A DNA stretch of 64,000 nt from Scilla litardierei. Lineage: Eukaryota; Streptophyta; Magnoliopsida; Asparagales; Asparagaceae. Numbering within the stretch: the stretch's first letter is position 1; every line of letters begins with the position of its first letter. The DNA is taken from contig CM061142.1 of NCBI GenBank assembly GCA_030789695.1, positions 47,371,987-47,435,986 on the forward strand, in the 5' to 3' direction. Both the position numbers and the translations under genes were made by a program. Below the pieces are notes generated by a model that saw nothing but the letters and a program-made list of their open reading frames with translations, searched no databases and was not told the origin of the DNA. Below, piece after piece: positions 1-11,217 of this stretch.

Positions 1-1065
1 TTTGTAAATTAATTAAGAGCACATCAAGAACCTAGCTTGATAAAAGAAATATCTAATGAAAAAAGGAGCTTAGCATGCACTATAAACCTTACTAAAAGAA
101 AATTGACCTGCAATTAAATCGTGGAACCTTATCATATGTTTCCATGAAGAATCAGCGAGAACAATCAAAAATGAAAAGATAGAAATTACCTACAGCTGAG
201 TAAACCCAATCACAATGCATCAAAAAATAATAATAGGGGCTTACCTCTTTCTCTGCTGAGTTGGCCACATCCGAGCAGACCCGATCACATCCTACCTACA
301 GGCGCTCCCAATTACAACATCAAAGAAACACTTTTTCGTTACTTTTGCAAATTTTCTGTAAAAGAAACCATGCGAAGGAAGGCCATTAGTTGAATACATA
401 AACAAACCGAAAGAAATAAAAGAAAATGACCAAAAAGCATGGATGTCATGCATATAAATGTACAATTTCATCAAGAATTCTTGCCAGATCTGGGGTATTC
501 TCTGGGGTATTCTCTGCACTTCATTGAGATAGCATATTCATATTCATATAAACGATGATCCATCATCCCTCCCTGGGAAACAGATTTGGGTCCACTGCTT
601 TGGATATGTTCCTCTTCACTGCCCAGTTACTTATGGCGAAGACTCAATTTTGAGCTCAATTTTTAAGTAAAATATCATCTCAACTAAAATATCGCAAAGA
701 CTATATTTGTTCAACATGGATAGATAATGTTCAGAATATCTCAATTAAAATATCTTAACATGGATAGAAAATTTATCTGCAATGGGTTTTTGTAATTTAA
801 ATATTTGTTCAAAATGCTTTCAGCTTTATACTATTTTTGCCTAGCAGCGAGTGTTGCAACCAATATCATTCCTTACACTCCACAATCACCAAACCCACCA
901 GGAACCAAAATGCATGAACTCCTCTAAAACTTTAAGCATATAAGCAACAAATTTACAACAGACAGACAACTTTATGAGTTAAATAGAGAAGGAACATTGA
1001 GACACCCTCTTTGTCTTAAATCATATATAGTAATCTTACCATAAGAGTTTCCCATGCTCTAATGT
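1..1065. other. AT-rich intergenic sequence, no gene seen
   Basis: Only short chance reading frames on either strand, without recognisable domains. No tandem repeat, terminal repeat or RNA gene was recognised. Confidence 0.6.
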
Positions 1066-1410
1066 GTGCTTATGGTATCTACTGTTCCTCAAAAGCAAAT
1101 TTTTTCTTCAAAATTACCAGAATTCAGAGAGGCATTTGACCCTCCATTTGCAATTTTTCATGATCGGCTGAAGTTACTTCGCGATCCAGTTGAGGAACTG
1201 ACGGGCTTTGACACAGTGCCCCTTGAGGTTCATCCTAAAGCTTGTAAAACTGTGCATTGTGCTGTCCATGCTAAATATGACACAACTCGTGAAGCATCGT
1301 ATCGAGAACCTGATCAAATGGGAAGAAATCACTATCCCTATTCGGCCTCCGAAGCATAAGCTGAAACAGGTTACCATCTATCCTTAACAGAGGGGGAGAT
1401 TAGCAAAAAG
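1066..1410 (+). pseudogene. Unrecognised coding-like stretch, possible exon relic
   Basis: A 97-codon plus-strand frame begins at an ATG near 1066 and ends at 1359. Its middle (residues about 15-70: FREAFDPPFAIFHDRLKLL, then a segment with VPLEVHPKACKTVHCAVHAK) has a balanced, protein-like composition. After residue 75 the protein-like reading moves to another frame (KWEEITIPIRPPKHKLKQ) until about 1390, which suggests a small frameshift in a decayed exon rather than a real terminus. I do not recognise the family. It could also be a chance open frame, and there is no neighbouring exon to support it. Confidence 0.25.
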
Positions 1411-3440
1411 TGTATAAGCTGTCATCATGGTACTATGGAAAAATGCTACAAAACTTAGAATTAGAACGTGGATCATTTAACACTGGGAAGACATACCTCA
1501 AGCTCAAAATAACTTCAAATTGTTTTGAAACATAACCACTGAAGTAGTTATTCTGCATATATCTGTTAATAAATTAGTGATCAAAATCATAAATATTAAA
1601 AGAATTAAATACCTAGAAAATATATCATGTATGCTTTGAATATATGAGAAACTTCCATTATTTTGAGTGGGGCATTTATTATATAAACAACAGATCCCAT
1701 CAACTCATTATCACATTAACTCATTATTCTGTAAGGAACTTTCGGGCAAGGAGACAACACTAATGATACACTTGTTAATGTGCATGATACACTTATTAAT
1801 TCTCCAACACCAAACCTTTATCTTCATAATCTACATGCATGGACTCAATTATTCATAGCTACAACATAGACTTCAACAGCTCCCAAACAGAATAATGAAG
1901 ATTACAATTGACTAAACAATGAATTGTTGGGGTAAATTGTATTTTCTACTGCTCTGGTGAGTCTAATTCCACGTGCTGGCAATTGCTGATACTGCCAGTA
2001 TTAAAATTCTTTGAAAATGCTAAATATGCCAACATTCAATAGAGGTGTGTCAATTTGGTCCGGTATTCCTAGTCCATAATGCCATTACTCGTGTCTGTTA
2101 TAGTTTCTTGCTTGTGAAAAATAAGGTGCTTTTGAACTCTCTATGTACTTACAGAAGATATTACAATAAATAAATGAGGACCTGCTTCGTACATTCTGTC
2201 AATCACCGTTGGGGTTCATTCACATTGCTGGTTATTTGTAAAAAGATAAGAGTTGCCTTTATGTGTAGGAAGTTATGGATAAAAATAAAAAGATAAAGAG
2301 TTTAGGTGATTGTCCTAATACTAATGATTCAATTAAAGATGTAGTTTATTTTTTCTTGTTTACTTCCATGTTATAGATTATCTTTCATAGTCCATCTAAA
2401 CAGTACTTTCAAGGCCTAAAAATCTTCTTTATTTTTTAATTGGGACTTATTACCATCTGAAATCAGTATTTTTTAGTAGTAATCATGTATATGTTTCGCT
2501 TATTCTGATGTAATGTCTATTTTTCCAGGGTGTATCTAATGACATAATGTATCATGATCGTTGAGACATCGTTTCCAAGTTTGCATATCTATGATCACAA
2601 CAAATTATTATATTATTACTGAATGTCATCTCAGATAAGATTTCTGACGACTTTTGGGGGTGAAGCTAATGCTAGAAATCTTCCTTGAGAAACAAAAGAT
2701 TATGCATACACTGTTGAGTGGCAATATCATTGCCCTGCTTCTCTCTTTGTTTTGGCCCAACTCCTGATTTCCTCATGAACTTATGATGATAATGACAGAA
2801 TTTCGCATATCATTGCAATATCAAATAAATTGTGGAAAATACGCAATGTACCTTTGTATGGCTAAATGTCTTCATTTTTTATTTATTTGTTACAATGTAG
2901 CAAGCTTTCTTTTTATGTGACGATCAATGTGTTTTTATTCTGATACAGCTGTAATAATCTTTAATGCAGCGAATGTGTATATCATTTTGAAGTATATAAT
3001 AATACTTGTGGTTTGTTGATTTAAGAATTTGGTCATTGGATTGTTCAATAAAAACCCAACAAATAAGATAATTGTATAGCAACCCATTTCCAAAAGAATC
3101 CTAATAAAGGACTTGCTGCTAAGAAGCAATTATATAAGATAACCTCTAAAATTCCAGGTACCACTCAAAATTACAGTGCTACTATTAAAATTACAGTGCT
3201 ATTATTAAAATTTACATTGCCACTCAAAATTATAGTGCTAATATTAAAAATTGACTCAATATGCTAAAAATTAAAACTTTCCTTAAGGCATGTGCTTTCA
3301 ACTTGATTGCTCAAAGAAAGTAATAGGAACACAGAGTCTCAGATCATCATCATATTCACTCACATGAAATAAACCCCGACCCCTGAATCAAAATTCCATT
3401 TCTTATATCCAACCCCAAAACTATCTGTTGAAATCCTCAG
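1411..3440. other. AT-rich intergenic sequence, no gene seen
   Basis: About 2 kb without a supported gene. Around 3160-3255 a short degenerate repeat recurs (words like TTACAGTGCTA and ATTAAAA). Nothing else stands out. Confidence 0.55.
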
Positions 3441-3442
3441 AA

Positions 3443-3690
3443 AATAAATGAGAAAAGATCCAACCTTTTACAGAAACAGCAGGATCGTAGGCGTGGAGAC
3501 TTTGGACGACGGAATCGAGTTCGATTGCCTTAATCCAACGTCCCCAAAGCCTAGTACCTTTGGGCAGCGGAATAAATGAGAAAAGATCCAACCTTTTTCG
3601 AAGAATGCGTGATCTTAGGTAAAGAGACTTTGGAAAATGGAACCGAACTCGATTGCTGCAACCCAATACACCCAAATATCAGCCGGTGGC
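3443..3690. repeat. Diverged tandem duplication, 128-bp offset
   Basis: The stretch beginning AATAAATGAGAAAAGATCC at 3443 recurs at 3571, and similarity continues for about 110 bp through GAGACTTTGGA and CTCGATTGC-like blocks. The copies differ by many substitutions, so the duplication is old. On the minus strand both copies are open and lie downstream of a GC-richer stretch (3720-3960). This could be an exon duplication in a decayed minus-strand gene, but no known domain is visible. Confidence 0.6.
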
Positions 3691-4110
3691 CCAATACATC
3701 GCTAACGGAGCTCCTTAAAACCCTAACAATCATTTCCAGGCAAACCGTGGCCGATCTCCTCTCTCTTCTTGAAACCATGGCAGGGGAGGCTGTGCGATGT
3801 GGCAGGGGGTCTCGACTGTGGGAGATCGATGGAAGACATGAGGACGTCGGGGGAGTGGAGGCCGACAGGATGTCGGGCTGGGTTTGAATCCAAGGGGAGG
3901 TTGGCCGGAGGTAGAGGGGGCTGATCGGTGTTGGGGTCGTAGGGAAGTGGAAGGGGGGAGAGAGTGGAGGATGAGAACGGAAGTAATTTTACTTCCCCCC
4001 TAAAATTCAATGATTTCACTGATTTGTTTTTCAAATTTTCAAAATTCCAACTCTCTTCCCCCTCTAAAATTCAAACATTCCCTCAAATTTTAAAATTACA
4101 ACTCAAACCA

Positions 4111-4316
4111 TTATCCAATTTCTCTTATCCAATATCTCTTATCCAAAAACTCATCATAACACCCTCATTTATATACCCCAAATACAACTCAAACCCTTAT
4201 CCAATTTCTCTTATCCAATATCTCTTATCCAAAAACTCATCATAACACCCTCATTTATATACCCCAAATACAATTCAAAGCCTTATCCAATTTCTCTTAT
4301 CCAAAAACTCTTATCC
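4111..4316 (+). repeat. 86-bp tandem repeat rich in TTATCCAA, just upstream of the LINE
   Basis: Two nearly identical 86-bp units start at 4111 and 4197, and a partial third starts at 4283. Each holds several copies of CTTATCCAA and the block CATCATAACACCCTCATTTA. The array ends about 40 bp before the open frame of LINE ORF1, so it could be the LINE 5' UTR or promoter monomers, or an unrelated repeat the LINE landed beside. Confidence 0.7.
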
Positions 4317-4352
4317 AATAACCCATGATAACATCCCTGTTTTATAATATAG

Positions 4353-6418
4353 ATATCCGATAAAGGTGGAGCGATTCCTATCGGCGATCCGGGCGGATCT
4401 GGCGGCGGGGTAACTTCCGGTGACCTTAGCCGGAAGATAGGCGGTAATGGCTTCCGCTCTGGGCCTGGGGAGCGGGATCTGGCAATAAATCTTGGACAGC
4501 TTGGGTTCCAGGTGAAACCCACATCGGGAGGGCTGCATCCTATTGGCATCGATAGGGCTGCATCCAATTCTTGCGATGTTCTGGCCTCCTCAGATCCGCG
4601 GCACTTAGAAGCTGAGGCTATTGTTCAACGGGGGAAGGGCATAAGATCTGATGTTGATAAATTGGATGATGGTTGGCAGTTGGTGCGATGAAAGACTTCT
4701 GGGCCTAGGGTTGCTGCAACCTTCCAACGGGCGAGGGGGAACCCACCAGCCAGAGGTTGGGGAGGGTTTGGGCGTCGGAAAAATGGCATTGGATCTTCTT
4801 CTTCACAGCCTATAGCAAATGCACGTAACGTGTTTGATAAAATGCCTGTTAGACCTGCTGCTCAAATTAATATTAATACAACGGGATCCAAGCTATCCTG
4901 GATTGATGTCTGCGCCAACCGACGCACGTACGGATCTGCCCTTGGTATGACTCACATTCCACCTAAGATTAGAGATGATGGCTCTGTATGTGCCAGGTTC
5001 ACTATGGAACTAGTTCAACGGGGGCAAAGAATTGGAATAACACACTGGTTGGATACGTTCTGGGGGATATCCCTTTCTACGGGCAAATAATGAACTGGAT
5101 GGAAAGACTGTGGAAACCTAAGAAGAGGGTTCAAATATATAGCAAAGAGAATGGATTCTATTACTTCAGATTTGAATCCCCTGAAGAATGCACCAGGATC
5201 TTATCGGGAGGGCCTTGGTTATTTGATGGTCGTCTTGTTGTTCTCAAGAGATGGAGCCTTGACATGAAGCATGATCGTGATATCCTTTCATCAATTCCAA
5301 TTTGGGTGCAATTGCATGGAGTTCCTCTCTACATGTGGAATCTAGAGGGCCTCAATATCATTTCCTCTGTAGTTGGTACCCCTATTTGTCTAGACCGTGT
5401 GACAGCTTACTTAGAGAAAATTTCCTATGCTAGATGCCTGATAGAGGTTGATGCTTCAAACCCACTTGTTTCATCTATAGATGTGGAGATGGATGATGGT
5501 TCGATAGTGACTATTGAGACCAAATTTGAAGGAGAGCCCCCGAGATGTAGTAACTGTGTCTGCTTTGGACACACTGACGAGCAATGCCCAACAAATATGA
5601 AGCTACCTTCAATCCAAGGAAAATTAACGGGAGATGGAAAGGACGACTCTAATCTTTCGCCGACGCTGCCAGCAGATCAGGGGATGGTTGGGATATCTTT
5701 ACAGCATGATGTCAACTCTATTGATGTGAATATACCATCAGGTCCCAATAATGCCAATGGGGAATTGGAATGTTTGAAGTCTACTGAAGATTTAAGCATC
5801 TCTGAAAATGAAGTTATTGCAAAATATATTAATATGCCGAAAATGCCTACTGCCCAACAGGAGAAGGGGGGTACGGTGCCTACACCATCCACAACTGGGA
5901 ATCAAGTCACGAATGGAGCTTTGACTGGACACATTACTCGGCCAGGGGAGTCCCACGCTGTGCCTCCTCCACTTGGGGAACAAGCATCGCAAAGACCAAT
6001 TAATGAGCCTACCCCGCATGTAGAACAAGCTACGCAAGGAGCACTTATTGACCCTACTCCGCCTGTAGGCCCTCAAGCAACACAAGGAACAATGAATGTG
6101 CCTACTCCACATGTAGGCCCGGAGGTAATACACTCTCTCTATAATTCTGCTACTGAAGTCCGGCAACCTGTTCCTATGCCCCTCCCAACTCCTTTGGCAA
6201 ACCCAGAATGTGATATTGACAGAATACCAGATGAGCTGACAATTAGCAACCCGGCGTATGATGCGGAAGTAGAGGAACAAATCAAGCACAAAGCGGATAT
6301 TAAATCTGGGAAGAAAAAATTAGTCTCTAATGGGTTGGCTATTGCTAGGAGGAGCACAAGATCTCAGGTGACATTGAATGGTGTTGGCCAATGTCACCAA
6401 CAACAAAATATTGATTAA
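4353..6418 (+). pseudogene. LINE ORF1: RNA-binding gag-like protein (DUF4283 + zinc knuckle)
   Basis: The product should bind LINE RNA and form the ribonucleoprotein. The frame is open from 4353 (after a TAG at 4350) with no early ATG, is stopped by TGA at 4689-4691 (possibly a decayed CGA), and runs to about 5023. There a run of five Gs marks a frameshift into the frame used to the end. The DUF4283-like part lies around 5040-5480 (NTLVGYVLGDIPFYG, GGPWLFDGRLVVLKRWS). A CX2CX4HX4C knuckle (CSNCVCFGHTDEQC) follows at about 5550-5590. The tail is rich in Pro, Thr and Gln with repeats of the type PTPHVGPQATQG. The TAA stop overlaps the ATG of ORF2 as TAATG at 6416-6420. The true start is uncertain. 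Confidence 0.8.
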
Positions 6419-9400
6419 TGTCGATTTTATTTTGGAATACTAGGGGTCTCAATAACCAGGTACGGCTAAAGGACCTGAGGAGTAGAATAAGATTGTTAGA
6501 TCCTACTGCTATGATTCTTGTGGAGACCAAGCTCAGGGATCCATCTATCTATAATAAATCCGGTATTCCAAAGGGATGGTCTACTTTGGATAATTCTGAT
6601 TGTGCCCCGAGAGGCCGTATCATTATGGGTTTTAACCCATCCGTGTGGAATGTTACCACTTTATCCCACTCTGACCAGCATATTTCAGTCACCTGTAGTA
6701 ATGTTGTAGGATTTGTTTGTGTTATCACTGGGGTGTATGGGCGGAACACCCTTTTGGAAAGGAAAGAACTCTGGGAAAGCTTGGTAAAGGACAATGCATT
6801 GATAGGCAACTCGGCTTGGCTTGTGGGTGGAGACTTTAATAGTGTCCTCTTCTCTAAGGACAAGATTGGTGGAAGGAATGTTGATGCTTCTATGGTTCAG
6901 GATTTCAGTGACTGTATTGGCAGTTGTGGCCTCCAGGAACCTAAAAGTATTGGGAACAGTTTGAACTGGTGCAATAACAGGATTGGGAGTGGACGTATAT
7001 CAGCGCAGTTAGATCGGGTATTCTGCAATTCTAATTGGATTCATTTGCTTCCGGAAACTTTCACCGAGTACTTGGACCCTTTAACTAGTGATCATCCTCC
7101 TATGGTCGTCAATCTCCACACCCAGGTTACTTCTTCCCCAAAGCCTTTCAAGTTTTTTAATTATTGGGTTAAGTGTCCAGGTTTCAGAGATGCTTTAGAG
7201 TCATGCTGGGCCGGCAATGTTAAAAGGACACCCATGTATAAACTGACTCAGAAATTAAAAAGGTTGAAGCCTATTCTCCGTGCATGGGCAGGGAACTATC
7301 ATGCGACAAATATGGTGAAGAAATGTAGGGCGGAGCTTGAGGAAATCCGAAAGGACCCAAGCTTGCAATCGACTGTCACTATACAATTGAAAGAGCAGCG
7401 CACCCTTAAGGAGCTTCTCAAGGCTATGAAGCTGGAGGAAGGAATGTTCCGTCAGAAGAGTAGACAGGAGTGGCTTACTCTGGGGGACAGGAATACCAGA
7501 TTCTTTTACACTGCTATGAAGTCTAGAATTTGCCGCAACAATCTGAGTCACTTAATTGACAAGAAGGGGGGGCCGAAACATGGTGTATGAAGAGTTGAGC
7601 AAGAAAGCACCCACATTCTTTGAAGAGATTTATAGCCAGAGCCACTATTTGACCACCTTTCCTAAACTGGTTCCGAAGCGTATATTAACAGATAGTTCTT
7701 CAAAATGGTTAAGCAGGAGGGTTTCTGCAGAGGAAATCAAAGTAGCAGCCTTTCAGATTGGCCCTGATAAATCTCCAGGACCTGATGGGTATAATGGTTT
7801 CTTCTTTCAGCACAATTGGAGCCTAATTGGTGATGAGGTAACTGCTGCAATAAATTCTTTTTTCATATCTAGTTCGCTCCTCAAAAATGTCAACCACACT
7901 TTTCTTACTCTTGTGCCTAAGATGGACAATGCAGCAAGTCTAGGTGATTACAGACCCATAGCATGTTGCAATGTGGTCTACAAAATTATAAGCAAAATTA
8001 TTTGCAACAGGCTGAAATTAGTCATTCATGATCTCATATCTTCCAACCAAGCAGCCTTTTTGAAAGGAAGGCTATTAACTGACTGTACCCTACTAGCGCA
8101 TGAACAGATCAGAGACTTCAGCAATCCCATGGGTAGTAGATCATGCCTTAAATTAGACTTGCGCAAAGCTTTCGACAGTGTCAATCGGGACTTCGTATTA
8201 TATTTCATGCGGCAAATGGGGTTCTCAGAAATTTTTGTTGGTTGGATCCGAGCTTGCATCTCTTCGCCTAGTTTCTCTGTTATGATAAATGGGACACCAC
8301 ATGGGTATTTCAGAGGTAACAGGGGTATTCGTCAAGGTGATCCGCTCTCCCCTTATTTATTTGTCCTTACTATGGAAGCTTTCTCCATCCTCATCTCTAG
8401 ATCCATTAATATGGGACTTATCCAACCAATGAGGCGAACTGGCTCAATATCCCATCTCTTATTTGCAGATGACCTTCTGGTGTTTTGTAGGGTGAATAAG
8501 AAATCTTTTTTGGGCATAAGAAATTTGTTAGATGACTTTTACAATTATACTGGACTCCAAGTAAATTGGGACAAAAGCGCGGGATTATTTAGCAAGGGTT
8601 GCAGAAACAAATCTGAATTGGCTGATATGTTGGGAATTAAGATTGCATCCACAATTACTACTTACCTTGGATTGCCGCTCTCTACAAAATATCCAAGGAC
8701 TGCTAACTTTGGCAGGCTAGTGGACAAGTGCAAGAAGAGGATGTTGGGCTGGAGTTCATCGTTGCTTTCTATAGCAGGGCGCATTGAACTAGTCAGGACT
8801 GTCATTTATGGGATTGTGGCTTTTTGGATGCATGCTTACCACCTCCCTATCAATATTCTGAAGGCCATTTCCTCTCTCTGTCGGCGGTTCATTTTGGGTC
8901 CTTCTAGAGCTTGGGCTTGGGAAGACCTTTGCAAACCAAAAAAGGAAGGGGGCGTTGGGATTAGACTTTTGGAGGATTTGAATGCGGCTGCTGGGATTAA
9001 ACTTACATGGCGATACCTAACATCGGAGAGTATATGGGCTGGGCAAATGAGGATGAAATATGCAGCTGATGGTGGGTTTTTTGCGGCAAAAAAACACGCT
9101 ATGCACTCAGGTTCTTGGAAAAGGCTGTTGAACTCACGGCCATTGTCTCATACCTTGATAAGGCGATCGGTTAGAGATGGGCGTGATACCAAATTCTGGA
9201 CGGATCCGTGGATCCCAGGTGGGCCGCTGTGCATTAGGTACAATGTCCCTCATGGCGCAGAGCAAGCAAGAGTTAGTGACTACTGGCGGGATGGCGCTTG
9301 GGCTGCAGATCCGGCCTTAGACCATGTTAGGTCTCTTATAGTTCAGTTCCGGTTGAAACCTGGTGCGGATGAATGGGTGTGGGTGCCAGGAGATGATTTC

Positions 9401-9966
9401 AGTTTTAAACAAGCTTGGGATGGTGTTCGGCGACGGGGCAACCTCTTCCCGATTTATAAATTGATATGGTACAATCTTCACTCCCCCAAAATGTCACTAA
9501 CTTTGCTTCGTGCTTTTCAGAATAAACTGCTCACAAGAGATAGGATTGGAAGATGGGGGCTTCATATGCCTAACCAGTGTGTTCTATGTGATGACAACAA
9601 GATGGAAAATATCGACCATTTGTTCTTTGAATGTAGTTACTCTAACTATATTATGAAAAGAACCTTGCTGAAGCTTCAAATTACCACTTGTGTTGAACCG
9701 GTGTTAAAGGAGGTTGGGAAACTATTTCTAGACAACTTCGGGGGTAAAACTGCTAAAGACATCCTTGCGAAAACTGCCCTATCTGCAGGGGTTTGGCACA
9801 TTTAGAAGGAGAGAAATAGACGCATTTTTGAAGGAGAGAAGAGAATCAAGACTGTACTTTTTGAGGAGATTGCAGCTGATGTAAGGGTGATTCTACACGA
9901 TCTGGAAGCCACTACTACTGAGGATGAATCGGCGTTGGGATATTGGGAACTTCGAGACATGGGTTG
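6418..9966 (+). pseudogene. LINE ORF2: endonuclease-reverse transcriptase
   Basis: This protein nicks target DNA and reverse-transcribes the LINE RNA there. The endonuclease domain (6418-7120) shows its key motifs in order: WNTRG, VETK, GGDFN, LDRV and SDHPP. The frame breaks at a run of seven Gs (7566-7572) and continues in the next frame. The RT domain covers about 7760-8550: KSPGPDG, DYRPIACCN, KLDLRKAFDSV, RQGDPLSPYLF and the catalytic FADD at about 8465. A zf-RVT region with CVLC and H/C residues lies at about 9460-9660. A TAG at 9803-9805 replaces what is normally Trp in the WHIW motif; the same frame continues to TGA at 9964-9966. The single frameshift and single late stop suggest fairly recent decay, unless the G run is a sequencing error. 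Confidence 0.9.
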
Positions 9967-10062
9967 ACTATGTGATTGAGATTAATTCTGTACATATTCA
10001 CTATTTGGGTAGCATCTTCGGGGGTATGGAATTGATAGTAGAGGGTGACGGCGCTTGTGCCA
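9967..10062 (+). other. LINE 3' UTR, left part
   Basis: Noncoding sequence between the ORF2 end and the Athila A insertion point. It continues at 21968-22125 on the other side of element A. Confidence 0.7.
10058..10062 (+). repeat. Target site duplication of Athila A, left copy (TGCCA)
   Basis: TGCCA immediately precedes the LTR start TGATCACTCC and is repeated at 21963-21967 directly after the LTR end GGAGCGATCA. A 5-bp duplication fits gypsy integration and proves both element ends. Confidence 0.95.
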
Positions 10063-10358
10063 TGATCACTCCTTATTTTACACCTTTTTTCCGCATGTTT
10101 GCATGCCATTTAGATCGCCCAAATCATGTTTTTCACGATATATCGCCGATATTGCGATGCTTTTCACGATTTGTTGTTTTTGTCGCATTTCAGGTGATTT
10201 GGCGCGATTTGGAGTGATCTCGAGATGCGCTTACTCTAGACGGTCACCAACGACCTCCCCGAGGGGTATTTTGCTGTTGGAGAGGAGCGGAAGAAGAACG
10301 AACGTCGCAGGAGCGACGAGGAGGCCAATACAAGCAGATTGGGCATTCTTTGTGTCCC

Positions 10359-10735
10359 ACTCGGCCGAGTGGAGGAGCCACTCGGCCGACCAGCGAGACA
10401 CTGCTCGGCCGACCAGATCAGACACAATTTACCTGTGCACTCGGCCGAGCACCGAAGACCACATCGGCCGAGTGACGACATCACGTCCGCCCGAGTGGCG
10501 CCCAGACGAAGCCCTTCCAAAACATCCAAGTTACTGTTTTTCGGCTGCCTGAACTTCAGAAGACCCACTTGGCCGAGTGGTAAATCCCGTCCGCCCGAGT
10601 ACTATGAAGCCATCGGCCGAGTGACGACAACTCACTCGGCCGAGCCGCCACCGAAGTAGAGACCCCTGAAGGCCCCGACTTACTGGAAAATTACAGGGTT
10701 TTCACTCGGCCGAGCGACTTTTGTCACTCGGCCGA
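10359..10735 (+). promoter_or_regulatory. Cluster of CTCGGCCGAG palindromes in U3 (Athila A 5' LTR)
   Basis: Five perfect CTCGGCCGAG sites and about five one-mismatch relatives (for example ATCGGCCGAG, CTCGGCCGAC) lie within 380 bp, mostly with flanking CA and TG. They end about 85 bp before the TATA box, the place expected for promoter elements. The same cluster occurs at 20443-20820, 30195-30800, 36098-36706, 40838-41220 and 50768-51153. Confidence 0.7.
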
Positions 10736-10820
10736 GTGCGATGCGCTGCCTGTAGCGAAAACTGCGGAAAACAGGCTGTGCAGGGGTATTTTGGTCACGA
10801 TTTTTGGACGATTTTGAGGG

Positions 10821-10830
10821 CTATTTAAAC
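10821..10830 (+). promoter_or_regulatory. TATA box of Athila A 5' LTR
   Basis: CTATTTAAAC lies between the palindrome cluster and the hairpin array. Equivalent TATTTAA boxes sit at matching places in every Athila-type LTR of the window (near 20906, 30095 minus, 36002 minus, 41302, 50680 minus). Transcription would then start near 10850, placing the hairpin array in the RNA leader. Confidence 0.6.
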
Positions 10831-11217
10831 CCTGTTTTTACCCTAGTTTTAGGGGGCTCTCTCTTAGATTTTTACAGCTTTTTAGATTAGTTTTTTAGCT
10901 TTATTCTTGTGATTGGAGAGGAGACAAAGATTGGAATTTTGTTGGATTCAATTAAAGAACTCCATTGGTTTGCATCTCTTTTCCCTAAAAATTCTATTTT
11001 TATTGCTTATCTCAATATTGTGATGAATTCCATTGCTTATTTCAACGATTATTTTTGTGATCTTGCTATGATTTGTGAGTAGTCTCCACGTCTTGGGGCG
11101 TGAGGATGAACCCTACAAGCCCATCTTCATATTTGTGATGAATTAGTAGAAATCTTGCTAGAATTGTTATTAGGGATTAGATTGGGATCAATTTACTACG
11201 GATGGCTAGGTATTCAT

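Noticed and set aside
3723..4034. Minus-strand Pro/Ser-rich frame as first exon of a host gene
   Set aside because: No domain, no matching downstream exon and no clear promoter. Only the duplication next to it is reported.
10055..10659. Open frames of 100-165 codons in the LTRs on both strands (also 20136-20743, 30459-31121, 50956-51455)
   Set aside because: They recur only because the LTRs are repeated, overlap palindromes and the TATA box, and give low-complexity products rich in Arg, Ser and Pro. Treated as noncoding.
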